NCBI GenBank assembly: GCA_026388365.1
Contig: JAPLJW010000255.1
Location: 1-13,537 of the forward strand
Source: Deltaproteobacteria bacterium
GTDB lineage: Bacteria; Desulfobacterota; Syntrophia; Syntrophales; UBA5619
Direction: 5' to 3'
Length of the DNA stretch: 13,537 nucleotides
In this document: in pieces, positions 1 to 6,667 of the stretch
How the letters are laid out: each line of letters begins with the position of its first letter
How positions within the stretch are numbered: the first letter of the stretch is position 1
Notes under the pieces: model-generated
Databases searched by the model: none
Told to the model about the DNA's origin: nothing
Seen by the model: only the letters and a program-made list of their open reading frames with translations
Translations under genes and position numbers: made by a program

Positions 1-2
1 AC

Positions 3-608
3 CTGGAAAGCCGGAATTTCATCGTCCCGGGGATCATCGCGATCATCATCATGATCGTCGGGGCGATGCTGACCCCGCTCGTCATCGCCCGGGAGTACGA
101 AAACGGCACGATGGAGACGATCCGGTCGCTCCCCATCCGGGCCGGGGAATTACTCGTGGGCAAGGCGATCCCTTATTTCCTGATCGCCCTGATCGACGTC
201 CTGGTTTCCGTCCTGATGGGACAGATTCTCTTCGGCGTCGTGATGAAGGCGGGCTTCTGGCTGATGATCCTCGCCTCCTCGCTCTACATCCTGGTTGCGC
301 TGACGCTCGGCCTCCTCATCTCGTCGGCCACGAAGTCCCAGATGGCGGCAAACCAGATGGCCGTCCTGATCACCTACCTCCCGTCGCTCTTGCTGTCGAA
401 CTTCGTCTTTCCGATCATCAACATGCCAAAGGCCCTCCAGATCATCACCTATGCGGTCCCGGCGACCTACTACATCGACATCCTGGCCGGCATCTACCTG
501 AGAGACCTCGGATTCTCACATCTCTGGCCCGACCTGCTGATCCTGACGGGGATGTTTGCAGTCCTCACGGCACTGAACGTCATCATCCTGAAACGGGAGG
601 GGCTATGA
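3..608 (+). CDS. ABC-2 type transporter permease, 3' part only
   Basis: The 5' end lies outside the window; the open frame already runs from base 3 (LESRNFIVPG...), so the ATG at 51 is internal. The visible 201 residues are the C-terminal membrane half of an ABC-2 permease of the YbhS/YbhR type. They show the cytoplasmic motif EYENGTMETIRSLPI after the first visible helix, then GKAIPYF and about four further hydrophobic helices, with the usual FVFPIINMPKALQ segment before the last ones. The protein would form the membrane channel of an exporter for drugs or other hydrophobic compounds; the substrate cannot be read from the sequence. Its TGA stop overlaps the ATG of the next permease (ATGA), so the two are translationally coupled and probably form a heterodimer. 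The ATPase and a membrane-fusion protein are expected upstream. The family call is firm; the substrate is unknown. Confidence 0.9.
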   Translation: MESRNFIVPGIIAIIIMIVGAMLTPLVIAREYENGTMETIRSLPIRAGELLVGKAIPYFLIALIDVLVSVLMGQILFGVVMKAGFWLMILASSLYILVALTLGLLISSATKSQMAANQMAVLITYLPSLLLSNFVFPIINMPKALQIITYAVPATYYIDILAGIYLRDLGFSHLWPDLLILTGMFAVLTALNVIILKREGL

Positions 609-1726
609 GCTGGCTCAGAATCCGGGAAATGGTCCGCAAGGAATTCATCCAGCTCTTTCGCGACCCGAAGAACCGCGTCGTCCTGGTGATGGCGCCGCTC
701 ATCCAGCTTCTGGTCTTCGGCTACGTCGTCAACTACGATATAAAAGACATCCGCGTCGCGCTGATCGACCAGGCCCAGACCCGGGAAAGCCGGCTTCTCA
801 CCGACGCCTTCACCGCGGGCGGGATCTTCCGGATCACCCACCGGCCGGCCGATTCCCGCGGAATGGAGGAGCTGTTCCTTGCCGGGAAAGCCGACCTCGG
901 AATCAAAATTCCTCCCGATCTCAGCAGCCGGATTCGCCGGGGAGAGACGGCCGCCGTCCAGATCCTCGCCGACGGCAGCATGAGCAACATGGCCTCCGTC
1001 CGGATCTCCTACGCCGTGATGGTCATCGACCGGCTGAACCGGCAGCTCCTCCGCGAACTTCATGGCCGCGATCTCCAATACGGGAGGATCGACGCCCGGA
1101 TCCGGACCTGGTACAACCCGAACCTGGACAGCCAGCACTTCTTCGTACCGGGGATCGTCGCCTTCGTCATCATGCTGATCTCGCTGCTGCTGACCTCGAT
1201 TGCAATCATCAAGGAGCGGGAGAACGGGACGATGGAGCAGCTCATCGTGACGCCGCTGAAACCCATCGAGTTCATCATCGGCAAGACCATCCCCTATACG
1301 GTCATCTCGATCGGCCAGATGGCCTTCGTCATGGTGTTCGCCGTGTTCTGGTTCGAGGTCCCGCTGGCGGGGAGCGTCCTCGCCCTCTTTCTTGCAACCT
1401 GCCTTTTTCTGCTGAGCACCCTCGGCACCGGGCTCTTCATCTCGACGGTATCGAAAACGCAGCAGCAGGCGATGATGACCACCTTCTTCTTTATCCTCCC
1501 GTTCTTCATGCTCTCCGGCTTCGTCTTCCCCATCGCGAATATGCCCGAGGTCGTTCAGGGGTTGACATACTTGAACCCTTTGCGCTATTTTCTCATCATC
1601 ATCCGCGGAATTTTTCTCAAGGGGGTGGGGCTGCACGTCCTCTGGCCCCAGTACGCCGCGCTGACGGTCCTCGGCGTTCTGGTCTTCGCCGGGGCGGTCG
1701 GGCGTTTCCGGAAACGTCTGGATTAA
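605..1726 (+). CDS. ABC-2 type transporter permease, YbhR/YhhJ-like
   Basis: A complete 373-residue ABC-2 permease, the usual length for this family. It has an N-terminal cytoplasmic stretch (MVRKEFIQLFRDPKNR), a first transmembrane helix around residues 28-43, a large periplasmic domain to about residue 175, then five to six membrane helices. The coupling motif KERENGTMEQLIVTP and the following GKTIPY match those of the upstream partner. The start ATG overlaps the preceding stop as ATGA and carries the upstream gene's GGGAGGGG as ribosome binding site. Together the two genes encode the membrane part of one exporter, known in related systems to work with an ATPase and a HlyD-like periplasmic adaptor. 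No further transporter gene follows: the operon appears to end here, with an unrelated repeat beginning 27 nt downstream. Confidence 0.92.
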   Translation: MSWLRIREMVRKEFIQLFRDPKNRVVLVMAPLIQLLVFGYVVNYDIKDIRVALIDQAQTRESRLLTDAFTAGGIFRITHRPADSRGMEELFLAGKADLGIKIPPDLSSRIRRGETAAVQILADGSMSNMASVRISYAVMVIDRLNRQLLRELHGRDLQYGRIDARIRTWYNPNLDSQHFFVPGIVAFVIMLISLLLTSIAIIKERENGTMEQLIVTPLKPIEFIIGKTIPYTVISIGQMAFVMVFAVFWFEVPLAGSVLALFLATCLFLLSTLGTGLFISTVSKTQQQAMMTTFFFILPFFMLSGFVFPIANMPEVVQGLTYLNPLRYFLIIIRGIFLKGVGLHVLWPQYAALTVLGVLVFAGAVGRFRKRLD

Positions 1727-1753
1727 CATCATGTTGAAAAAGTCTCTTTTGAA

Positions 1754-1896
1754 GGCTGTTCAAAAGCTTGTCCCGTACTGGATACGGGATGCCCAGATGC
1801 AAGGCCCCCGCAATCCTGAGCCGCGAGGCGTACTTTGAGGTACGTTGAGCGGCGAAGGATAAGGGAAACGCCGCAGATGGGCATTTTTCAACAGCC
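1754..1896. repeat. MITE-like intergenic repeat with terminal inverted repeats
   Basis: The element starts GGCTGTTCAAAAGC and ends with the near-complement (…TTTTTCAACAGCC), giving imperfect terminal inverted repeats of about 14 nt. It contains two internal hairpins. One is TCCCGTA/TACGGGA (1771-1777 with 1783-1789). The other is larger and interrupted: ATCCT/AGGAT (1813-1817 with 1856-1860) enclosing GCCGC/GCGGC (1820-1824 with 1849-1853) and CGTAC/GTACG (1829-1833 with 1840-1844). It encodes nothing convincing and fills the gap between the permease operon and the next gene. Similar hairpin repeats ending in TTTTTCAACAGCC are, to my recollection, scattered through deltaproteobacterial genomes; copy number in this genome cannot be judged because only one copy is in the window. 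It could be a non-autonomous transposon or a REP/terminator-like element. Confidence 0.7.
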
Positions 1897-1915
1897 GGTT
1901 AGGGAAGCGAAAATT

Positions 1916-2917
1916 ATGCTGAACGTGGTAGAAAACGAACCGGCCATCCGCAGGCACCGGCGGCAGTTCATCCGCAGTTTGAAGCTTTTGACCGATGAAA
2001 TGATCCCCGTCGAGCTGGGCCACCCGGGTGCGAGCATCCGGGCGAAGGTCGCCTGGTCGGAACGCCTCGGGATCTGGTTTTTCTCCCGAAAGATCGCGAG
2101 CCACCGCTACTGGCACGCCTTCGGCGTCGGCCGTCCCGAAAGCGGTTCCCACATCTCAATCACCTGCGAGATCAACTTTCCCCTCTGCGGCATCGACCGG
2201 CGGACCGGCGGCGCTTTCGCCGAGGACAGCGCCGGGCGGGTTTTCGTCGTTCACCGGGGGAAATTAGGCGGCGGGAGGAAGGGGGTCGGAAAAGGCCTCT
2301 TCGAAAACCGTTACCGGGGGGTCTGGGAGGTGATGAACGACGGCGGCGAGGAAACGTCCATCGCCATCATCGGGGTTCTGAACTCGCCGCGCTTCGCCCG
2401 GCAGATCGCCCAGTTCGTCCGGAAGATCGTCCTGATCAAGGAAACAGCAGCGGCCCGTTCCGCGCAAGCGGAATTTACCTTCGACGAACTCTCCGTGCGG
2501 GAGGACCTGATCGGCGACCTGTGCCCCGATCAAGAGCGGGAAACCGGCAGTGAATGCGACCGCGGCCTGATCGTCCGGGACCTCTCAGAGACGCTGAAAG
2601 GACATGGCCTCCGAACGGGGAATGATGGCTGCCGGGACCTGCTGGTCGTCAACCGGGAGAGGCGCATCCGGGCGGTCTTTCAGGTCCGGACGGAGATGTC
2701 GCCGGCCGGTATCCACGCGGGGGCGACGCAGCTCCTGCTGAACGGCCTGAGCCTGCCGGGGGACCCGCTGCTCCTCCTCGCCCTTCCCCACGCCCCGGAA
2801 GACGCCCTCCGGGAAAAGCTGGAGCGGTTGAACATCAATCTGCTGCTCTACACCTGGGAGGGAGACCGTGCGGTCTTCCCGGATCTCGCCGCCTACCTCC
2901 GCCGGATCGCATCCTGA
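1916..2917 (+). CDS. Uncharacterised protein with PD-(D/E)XK nuclease-like C-terminus
   Basis: The protein has 333 residues. The open frame extends upstream to a TTG at 1835, but that part lies in the repeat. The ATG at 1916, preceded by AGGGAAG at 8 nt, is the better start. Residues 25-175 form one domain with a conserved-looking core (SRKIASHRYWHAFGVGRP, CGIDRRTGGAF, VVHRGKLGGGRKGVGKG) whose family I cannot name. Residues about 215-285 read like a restriction-type fold: GHGLRTGNDGCRDLLVVN, a strand with AVFQVRTE, then IHAGATQLLLNG, as in proteins with D...ExK followed by a GQLL-type helix. Here the expected E-x-K is Q256-V-R258, so catalysis may be lost or altered. A DNA-binding or defence role is an inference. 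It stands alone, convergent with the beta-lactamase-family gene 35 nt away. Confidence 0.75.
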   Translation: MLNVVENEPAIRRHRRQFIRSLKLLTDEMIPVELGHPGASIRAKVAWSERLGIWFFSRKIASHRYWHAFGVGRPESGSHISITCEINFPLCGIDRRTGGAFAEDSAGRVFVVHRGKLGGGRKGVGKGLFENRYRGVWEVMNDGGEETSIAIIGVLNSPRFARQIAQFVRKIVLIKETAAARSAQAEFTFDELSVREDLIGDLCPDQERETGSECDRGLIVRDLSETLKGHGLRTGNDGCRDLLVVNRERRIRAVFQVRTEMSPAGIHAGATQLLLNGLSLPGDPLLLLALPHAPEDALREKLERLNINLLLYTWEGDRAVFPDLAAYLRRIAS

Positions 2918-2952
2918 TTTTCAGCGGCGCCACCCTCGCCCCGCTATTGAAC

Positions 2953-4131
2953 TTATTTCCGCATGGATTTCGTATACAGCTCGCGCGCCAGCGCCCTGAT
3001 TCCTTCATTCGCTTTTTGTCCGCTGATGTTGGTTGCGATGACCATCGCAAAATCCTGTTTGGTGTCGAGCCAGATGTGGGCCAGGTTCATGCTGTTGGAC
3101 CCGCCGTGATAGAGCAGGGGATAGGGCGCCCAATCCACGGGCAGCTCGCCCCACCCGAGGGCATATTTCCCGCCCGGCGGCGTGCCGGGTGTGGCATCCT
3201 TTTTTTCCGGCATCGAAACGACGGGCGTGTGGAGCTTGCGCATGGTCTCCGGTTTGACGAGGGCCGGCTTGTGCTTTCCTTCTCCGGCATTCCATCCTGC
3301 CCAGTGCGCAAAATCGAGGATGGACATGTGCGCAATCCCCGCAGGTCCATATATCGGCGGGACGTCGCCGTTCAGGCCTGAAAGAATTGCCTTTGCCTTT
3401 CCATCGACTATGATATGGCCGAGAGGCGCGTCGATCTTGCCGAGCGATGCCTGCGGGCCGAGACCGGCGGTCCGCAGTTTCAGGGGGATGAAGATCCGTT
3501 CCGTGATCAATTCGTCCCAGGTCTTCCCCCCGACGCGCTCGATGATGGCGCCCAGCGTGATATATCCCAGGTTTGAATAGGCGAATGTCGTGCCGGGATC
3601 GCGCTCCAGAGGGCGTTTGCTCCACTGCTGAACGAGCCAGTACCGCATTTCGTCAAGGTTTCCCTCCTTGGACATTGCTTCCATGCAAACCTTTAATAGT
3701 TCTTCGTTGTCGCCCGGAAGGCCGCTCACATGCGACAGCAATTGCTCCAGGGTGACGCGCCGCAGCACGGGGTCCATCTCACTCGCCAGTTCGGGGAAGA
3801 CCTCGGCAACCGTCGTATCCCACCGAAGCTTTCCCTCTTCCACCATCATGCCCACCAGCAGGGCGGTCATCGCCTTCGTATCCGAGCCCAGATGGAACCG
3901 GTCATGGATCGTCACCGGAATCTTGCTGCCCGCCCTGCGGGTGCCGACCGCGCCGGCCGAAATAATTTTTCCGCCTTTGACGGCAGCCGCGGCGATGGCC
4001 GGCAGTTCGTACCGGGACAGATAAGGCGTGAGCATGGAATTGAGAGATGGCTGAGCCTGCGCGGTTCCGAAGGTGAAGCAAACGGTTGATGCAATCAATG
4101 ACACCAGTAAAAATCGACGGATGCTGTTCAT
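2953..4131 (-). CDS. Secreted beta-lactamase-family serine hydrolase
   Basis: The protein has 392 residues, starting at the ATG preceded by AGGAGG at 8 nt; the open frame upstream of it is a shadow of the neighbouring gene. Residues 1-27 are a signal peptide (RRFLLVSLIASTVCFTFGTAQA), so the enzyme acts in the periplasm or outside. The beta-lactamase/penicillin-binding fold is shown by its three active-site elements: SDTK (S83-x-x-K86, nucleophile and general base), YSN (Y185-S-N187) and HGG (342-344) in place of KTG. The family (class C-like; Pfam Beta-lactamase) includes esterases, D-amino-peptidases and peptidoglycan-processing enzymes as well as true beta-lactamases, and HGG rather than KTG argues against penicillin resistance as the main job. 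It is the last gene of a minus-strand trio, 68 nt after the CPBP protease gene. Confidence 0.9.
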   Translation of the reverse strand: MNSIRRFLLVSLIASTVCFTFGTAQAQPSLNSMLTPYLSRYELPAIAAAAVKGGKIISAGAVGTRRAGSKIPVTIHDRFHLGSDTKAMTALLVGMMVEEGKLRWDTTVAEVFPELASEMDPVLRRVTLEQLLSHVSGLPGDNEELLKVCMEAMSKEGNLDEMRYWLVQQWSKRPLERDPGTTFAYSNLGYITLGAIIERVGGKTWDELITERIFIPLKLRTAGLGPQASLGKIDAPLGHIIVDGKAKAILSGLNGDVPPIYGPAGIAHMSILDFAHWAGWNAGEGKHKPALVKPETMRKLHTPVVSMPEKKDATPGTPPGGKYALGWGELPVDWAPYPLLYHGGSNSMNLAHIWLDTKQDFAMVIATNISGQKANEGIRALARELYTKSMRK

Positions 4132-4199
4132 GAGATTGACCCTCCTATTGAAATATTTCTTAACCGTTCCTCGTGCGAAGAACGTCGAAAACTGATCAG

Positions 4200-5063
4200 T
4201 CAATGCGTGGCGTTGGAAATAAGATGCCTGAGGCGCCAGAAAACAAGGGCCAGCACGACATAAGCGATTGCCACGAACCATCCAAACTCTCCAAGCATCT
4301 GATCTCCAGCGGGTGTTTTGACCGTCAGAAGCGGATAGAACTGCTGGATGAAATAGTTCCAGAAACCGTGGAAGAGCACCGCGGGCCAGACACTGCCCAA
4401 GGCCAGGCGCAGCCATGCCAGAACCAGGCCCGCGCCCATAACCGAAGGAATGAAGACGGCGAAGGAGTACCCGAGGGAGCCTGCCCCGTGGTAATTGGCG
4501 AAGATGATCAGAGGGAAGTGCCAAACCGTCCATATGGCGCCGGATATCAGTGAAAGCCCGGTAAAACCCATGCAGCGCGAGAGTTCGGGAACGAGGAAGC
4601 CGCGCCAGCCGAGCTCTTCCCCAAACGCGGCAAAGCAGTTGAAAACGAGAGCAAAAAGAAAGGTCGGGATGAACGCCGGTGAAAAGACTCTGTCCAGCTT
4701 CGAGGCATCCAGGGGAGCGATGCCGGAGATCCAGGCCGAACCGAACATCACGAGACCCACAAGAACCGGGAGGAACATCCCCAAAAATAACCCATACGCC
4801 CGACCCAAGCAAAAACCGAAACCCTTCAGGTTCCGCTGGTACAAAAGTCGCGTGAGCACTGCTGCCACAGCAGGACACCACATGGCTGCGATCGTGTAGA
4901 TCAATAACCGGTTAGCGTTTTCCGCGACCTGGGGCAGTCTCGCGATCAGACACCAGAATACGGACGAGAACAGGAAAGCAAACATGACGAAAGTCGTAAT
5001 GGCCGATTTCGGGCTGTGTGCTTTCTCGGCGGTCCGGATGATTTCAGACATCGGGAGATCCAT
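4200..5063 (-). CDS. CPBP family intramembrane glutamic protease
   Basis: The 287-residue membrane protein has about eight hydrophobic helices. The CPBP (Abi/Rce1-like) signature is complete: motif 1 EELGWRG (E149, E150, R154), motif 2 WHFP (H182) and motif 3 FHGFWN (H232, N236), the residues that form the active site of Rce1-type proteases. Such proteins cleave CAAX-like or other peptides in the membrane, and in bacteria they occur with bacteriocin immunity and peptide export genes. The start at 5063 is preferred over the Met four codons on because AAGGAG lies 7 nt before it, inside the end of the upstream gene. Only four bases separate the two reading frames, so translation is probably coupled. 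The gene is followed by the secreted serine hydrolase gene in the same orientation. The substrate is unknown. Confidence 0.9.
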   Translation of the reverse strand: MDLPMSEIIRTAEKAHSPKSAITTFVMFAFLFSSVFWCLIARLPQVAENANRLLIYTIAAMWCPAVAAVLTRLLYQRNLKGFGFCLGRAYGLFLGMFLPVLVGLVMFGSAWISGIAPLDASKLDRVFSPAFIPTFLFALVFNCFAAFGEELGWRGFLVPELSRCMGFTGLSLISGAIWTVWHFPLIIFANYHGAGSLGYSFAVFIPSVMGAGLVLAWLRLALGSVWPAVLFHGFWNYFIQQFYPLLTVKTPAGDQMLGEFGWFVAIAYVVLALVFWRLRHLISNATH

Positions 5064-5067
5064 CGTG

Positions 5068-5727
5068 TTACTCCTTGTTTACGTCGGTCTTTGGGACTTG
5101 CAGCTTCAGTGCTTGGGTTTTATACTGCTTTTGGTACGACTCCAATTCCCGAAAAGCCACGATCTTTCGACCTCGGTATTGCTCATATTCGCGAATAAAT
5201 TCCTGCGTATTATTGTATGGACCAGCCATATGTCCGGGGCGTTTCGAGTCCGCGAAAAAGTAAGTTTTGCCGTTGCGCCTGAAACTCACCAGCCAGTGCA
5301 GGCGCAGCATATTACCCTTGAGTTGTATTGGATCGAACTCGATCATCAGATACTGCGGATCGCTGTTCGGTGCTATTCGTCTGAGCGCCTCAACGCCAAA
5401 ACGCGACAGATCGACGCAAACGCCGGTTTTGGTGTCGAAGAATTCGGAAGGGTTGTAAATCGAGATTCGCTCATGTTGTGCTTTTTGGGTCTCAGAAAGT
5501 CGCAGTGCTCGCGCCATATCATAGGAAAAATTGGCGGCGATCCACTCATTAACGTCCTCAGGGGATTTCCAGATTTGTAAGGCATGATCGTATGAGCCCG
5601 CAGCCTTGAACACCACGGTTGCATCACGTGGATATTCCGGCGCATCTGAGGAAGAGACTGCACCATGAAGAACATTGACATAGCCAGCCATAAAGAAGAA
5701 TGCAAACCATACCAACACCTTGTGCAT
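5068..5727 (-). CDS. Exported transglutaminase-like cysteine protease-fold protein
   Basis: The protein has 219 residues, beginning MHKVLVWFAFFFMAG. The frame is open for 27 more codons upstream, but those fall in the repeat at 5755-5840, and GAGGAGGGAT stands directly before this ATG. An N-terminal hydrophobic segment (about residues 4-22) ending near HGA is a signal peptide. The rest resembles a transglutaminase-like/papain-fold domain: C104 in TKTGVCVDLSRFGVEALRR, H144 in LRLHWLVSF and D160 in FADSKRPG, in the order and spacing of the Cys-His-Asp triad of this superfamily. Members are proteases, amidases or cross-linking enzymes of cell-envelope peptides; which applies here cannot be told. 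It is the first gene of a coupled trio with the CPBP protease and the serine hydrolase. Its base composition is lower in GC than that of the flanking housekeeping genes. Confidence 0.75.
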   Translation of the reverse strand: MHKVLVWFAFFFMAGYVNVLHGAVSSSDAPEYPRDATVVFKAAGSYDHALQIWKSPEDVNEWIAANFSYDMARALRLSETQKAQHERISIYNPSEFFDTKTGVCVDLSRFGVEALRRIAPNSDPQYLMIEFDPIQLKGNMLRLHWLVSFRRNGKTYFFADSKRPGHMAGPYNNTQEFIREYEQYRGRKIVAFRELESYQKQYKTQALKLQVPKTDVNKE

Positions 5728-5754
5728 TCTATCCCTCCTCTTCGCCTTGGCAAT

Positions 5755-5840
5755 GCTGCAGCCGCTTGATGGACCGGCGCAAAACGCCGGGACAAAAAGC
5801 GGAGGCAATCCGCAGCACCGATGGCTCGGCGCGAAGCGTC
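5755..5840. repeat. Cassette-boundary repeat, copy A (truncated)
   Basis: This copy shares with copies B (6456-6606) and C (9024-9173) the blocks GCTGCAGCCGCTTGATGGAC, GGACAAAAAGCGGA, GCAGCACCGATGGCTCGG and GCGAAGCGTC, in the same order and spacing. It lacks the part carrying the CAAC...GATCAGCGGCTGA end found in B, C and D. It lies between the antitoxin gene and the transglutaminase-like gene, whose ribosome binding site follows 10-20 nt beyond it on the minus strand. The truncation suggests deletion at the cassette junction. Confidence 0.75.
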
Positions 5841-5875
5841 GCCATCACCACGATGACCCGCCCGGCACAACCAAG

Positions 5876-6133
5876 TTAACCGGTGCGCAGCTTTTTTGCA
5901 CGTCCGGTCGGGTGCGTGGTCAGGCCGGTCGATTTCTGTGCAACAGCGATGAGGGATCTCAACGCCTCATTAACTGCGGCTTCTGTCGGAAACACCTTTG
6001 CCACATCGGGGTTGAGGAGTATGAGATTGGTTCCTTGTTGGTAAGACTCAAAATACTTACCGCGGATTCCCTGACCCAGATCTTCCCTCCTGTACTCCGG
6101 TCGGAGTTCATCGGATTGTTTAACCTTCTTCAT
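5876..6133 (-). CDS. Antitoxin-like partner of BrnT-type toxin
   Basis: The 85-residue protein starts MKKVKQSDELRPEYRRED and continues RGKYFESYQQGTNLILLNPDVAKVFPTEAAVNEALRSL. I recognise this pattern (DELRPEY..., RGKY, LxPDVAxxFP...VNEALR) from small proteins encoded next to DUF497/BrnT toxins. It is not the classical BrnA (DUF4415) sequence. The start codon overlaps the last 14 bases of the toxin gene and has AGGAAA just upstream, so both proteins come from one message. By analogy with BrnTA it should bind and neutralise the toxin and repress the shared promoter; that is inference. The C-terminus (THPTGRAKKLRTG) is basic and probably disordered. The TAA stop is followed within about 35 nt by repeat copy A. 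Confidence 0.75.
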   Translation of the reverse strand: MKKVKQSDELRPEYRREDLGQGIRGKYFESYQQGTNLILLNPDVAKVFPTEAAVNEALRSLIAVAQKSTGLTTHPTGRAKKLRTG

Positions 6134-6392
6134 AGATTTTCCTTTCGTTGCGGTCCATCAGACGTGCGCTTATGATCCTTGTTCGGCCTCCACGTTCCGT
6201 ATGAGAAACAATGACGAATCGTTTTTGGAGTGACAAGCCGAAAGTGATTTGCCGGTTTTCGTTCGCAGAATGATCCGGATCTTCAAACGTAACAGATAGA
6301 GGATCTCCAAAGACCGTTGCCGCTTCCTGAAATGCGACATTGTGCTTTCGGATGTTTGCGGCAGCCTTTTTCGGGTCCCACTCAAGTTCCAT
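6120..6392 (-). CDS. brnT: BrnT-family (DUF497) toxin
   Basis: The 90-residue protein begins MELEWDPKKAAANIRKHNVAF. This start is chosen over the Met seven codons upstream because AAGGAAGG lies just before it and the family normally begins with M-x-x-E-W-D. The full BrnT pattern is present: EWDPKKAAANIRKH, FQEAATVFGDPLSVTF, DPDHSANENRQITFGLS, RFVIVSHTERGGRTRIISARL and RNERKIYEEG. BrnT is a RelE-fold ribonuclease that stops translation until bound by its antitoxin. In keeping with brnTA operons the toxin gene comes first and overlaps the antitoxin gene. The pair sits alone between repeat copies B and A, exactly as a single integron cassette would, and toxin-antitoxin cassettes are known to stabilise such arrays. 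Confidence 0.9.
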   Translation of the reverse strand: MELEWDPKKAAANIRKHNVAFQEAATVFGDPLSVTFEDPDHSANENRQITFGLSLQKRFVIVSHTERGGRTRIISARLMDRNERKIYEEG

Positions 6393-6455
6393 GCACACCT
6401 TCCTTTGGGCCATTATACCAGAAATCGATTCGTTGTTCAGTCTTTCTTGTCTCGG

Positions 6456-6606
6456 CTCAACGGTGCCGCGGATCAGCGGCTGACGGATACGCAGGTTTGC
6501 TCAAGGGGACGGCTGCCTGCTGCAGCCGCTTGATGGACTGGCGCGAAGCACCAGGACAGAAGCGGATGGTAATCAGCAGCGCCGATGGCGGCGCGAAGCG
6601 TCTGGG
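6456..6606. repeat. Cassette-boundary repeat, copy B (attC-like)
   Basis: On the plus strand it begins GCTCAAC (6456-6462), which fits the integron core RYYYAAC; on the minus strand this is the end GTTGAGC (GTTRRRY). It continues GGATCAGCGGCTGACGG, GACGGCTGCC, GCAGCCGCTTGATGGACTGG, CGCGAAGC, GGACAGAAGCGGAT, AGCAGCGCCGATGG and GCGCGAAGCGTC. These blocks align throughout with copy C. Short inverted repeats include GCCGC/GCGGC and CGGCTG/CAGCCG. It lies between the methyltransferase stop codon and the toxin gene. A further GGCCAAC at the methyltransferase stop (6662-6668 on the minus strand) could be the opposite end of a long attC site, but it is not a strict RYYYAAC. Confidence 0.75.
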
Positions 6607-6667
6607 CCATCGCCAAAGCCCTTGGTTCAACAAGCTTGCGAACCGTAACCAGTAGCCGATTGTTGGC

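Noticed and set aside
494..1732. Long minus-strand open frame opposite the permease genes
   Set aside because: It is very rich in D, E, R, H and P, as expected from the complement of a GC-rich membrane protein gene; it has no ribosome binding site, and the plus-strand gene is certain.
2918..2952. Possible bidirectional terminator between the convergent genes
   Set aside because: The only pairing is a weak AGCGG/CCGCT stem with a large loop and no T-tract on either strand.
4132..4881. N-terminal extension of the beta-lactamase-family gene to 642 residues
   Set aside because: It overlaps the CPBP gene in another frame, and a signal peptide with an AGGAGG site marks the start at 4131.
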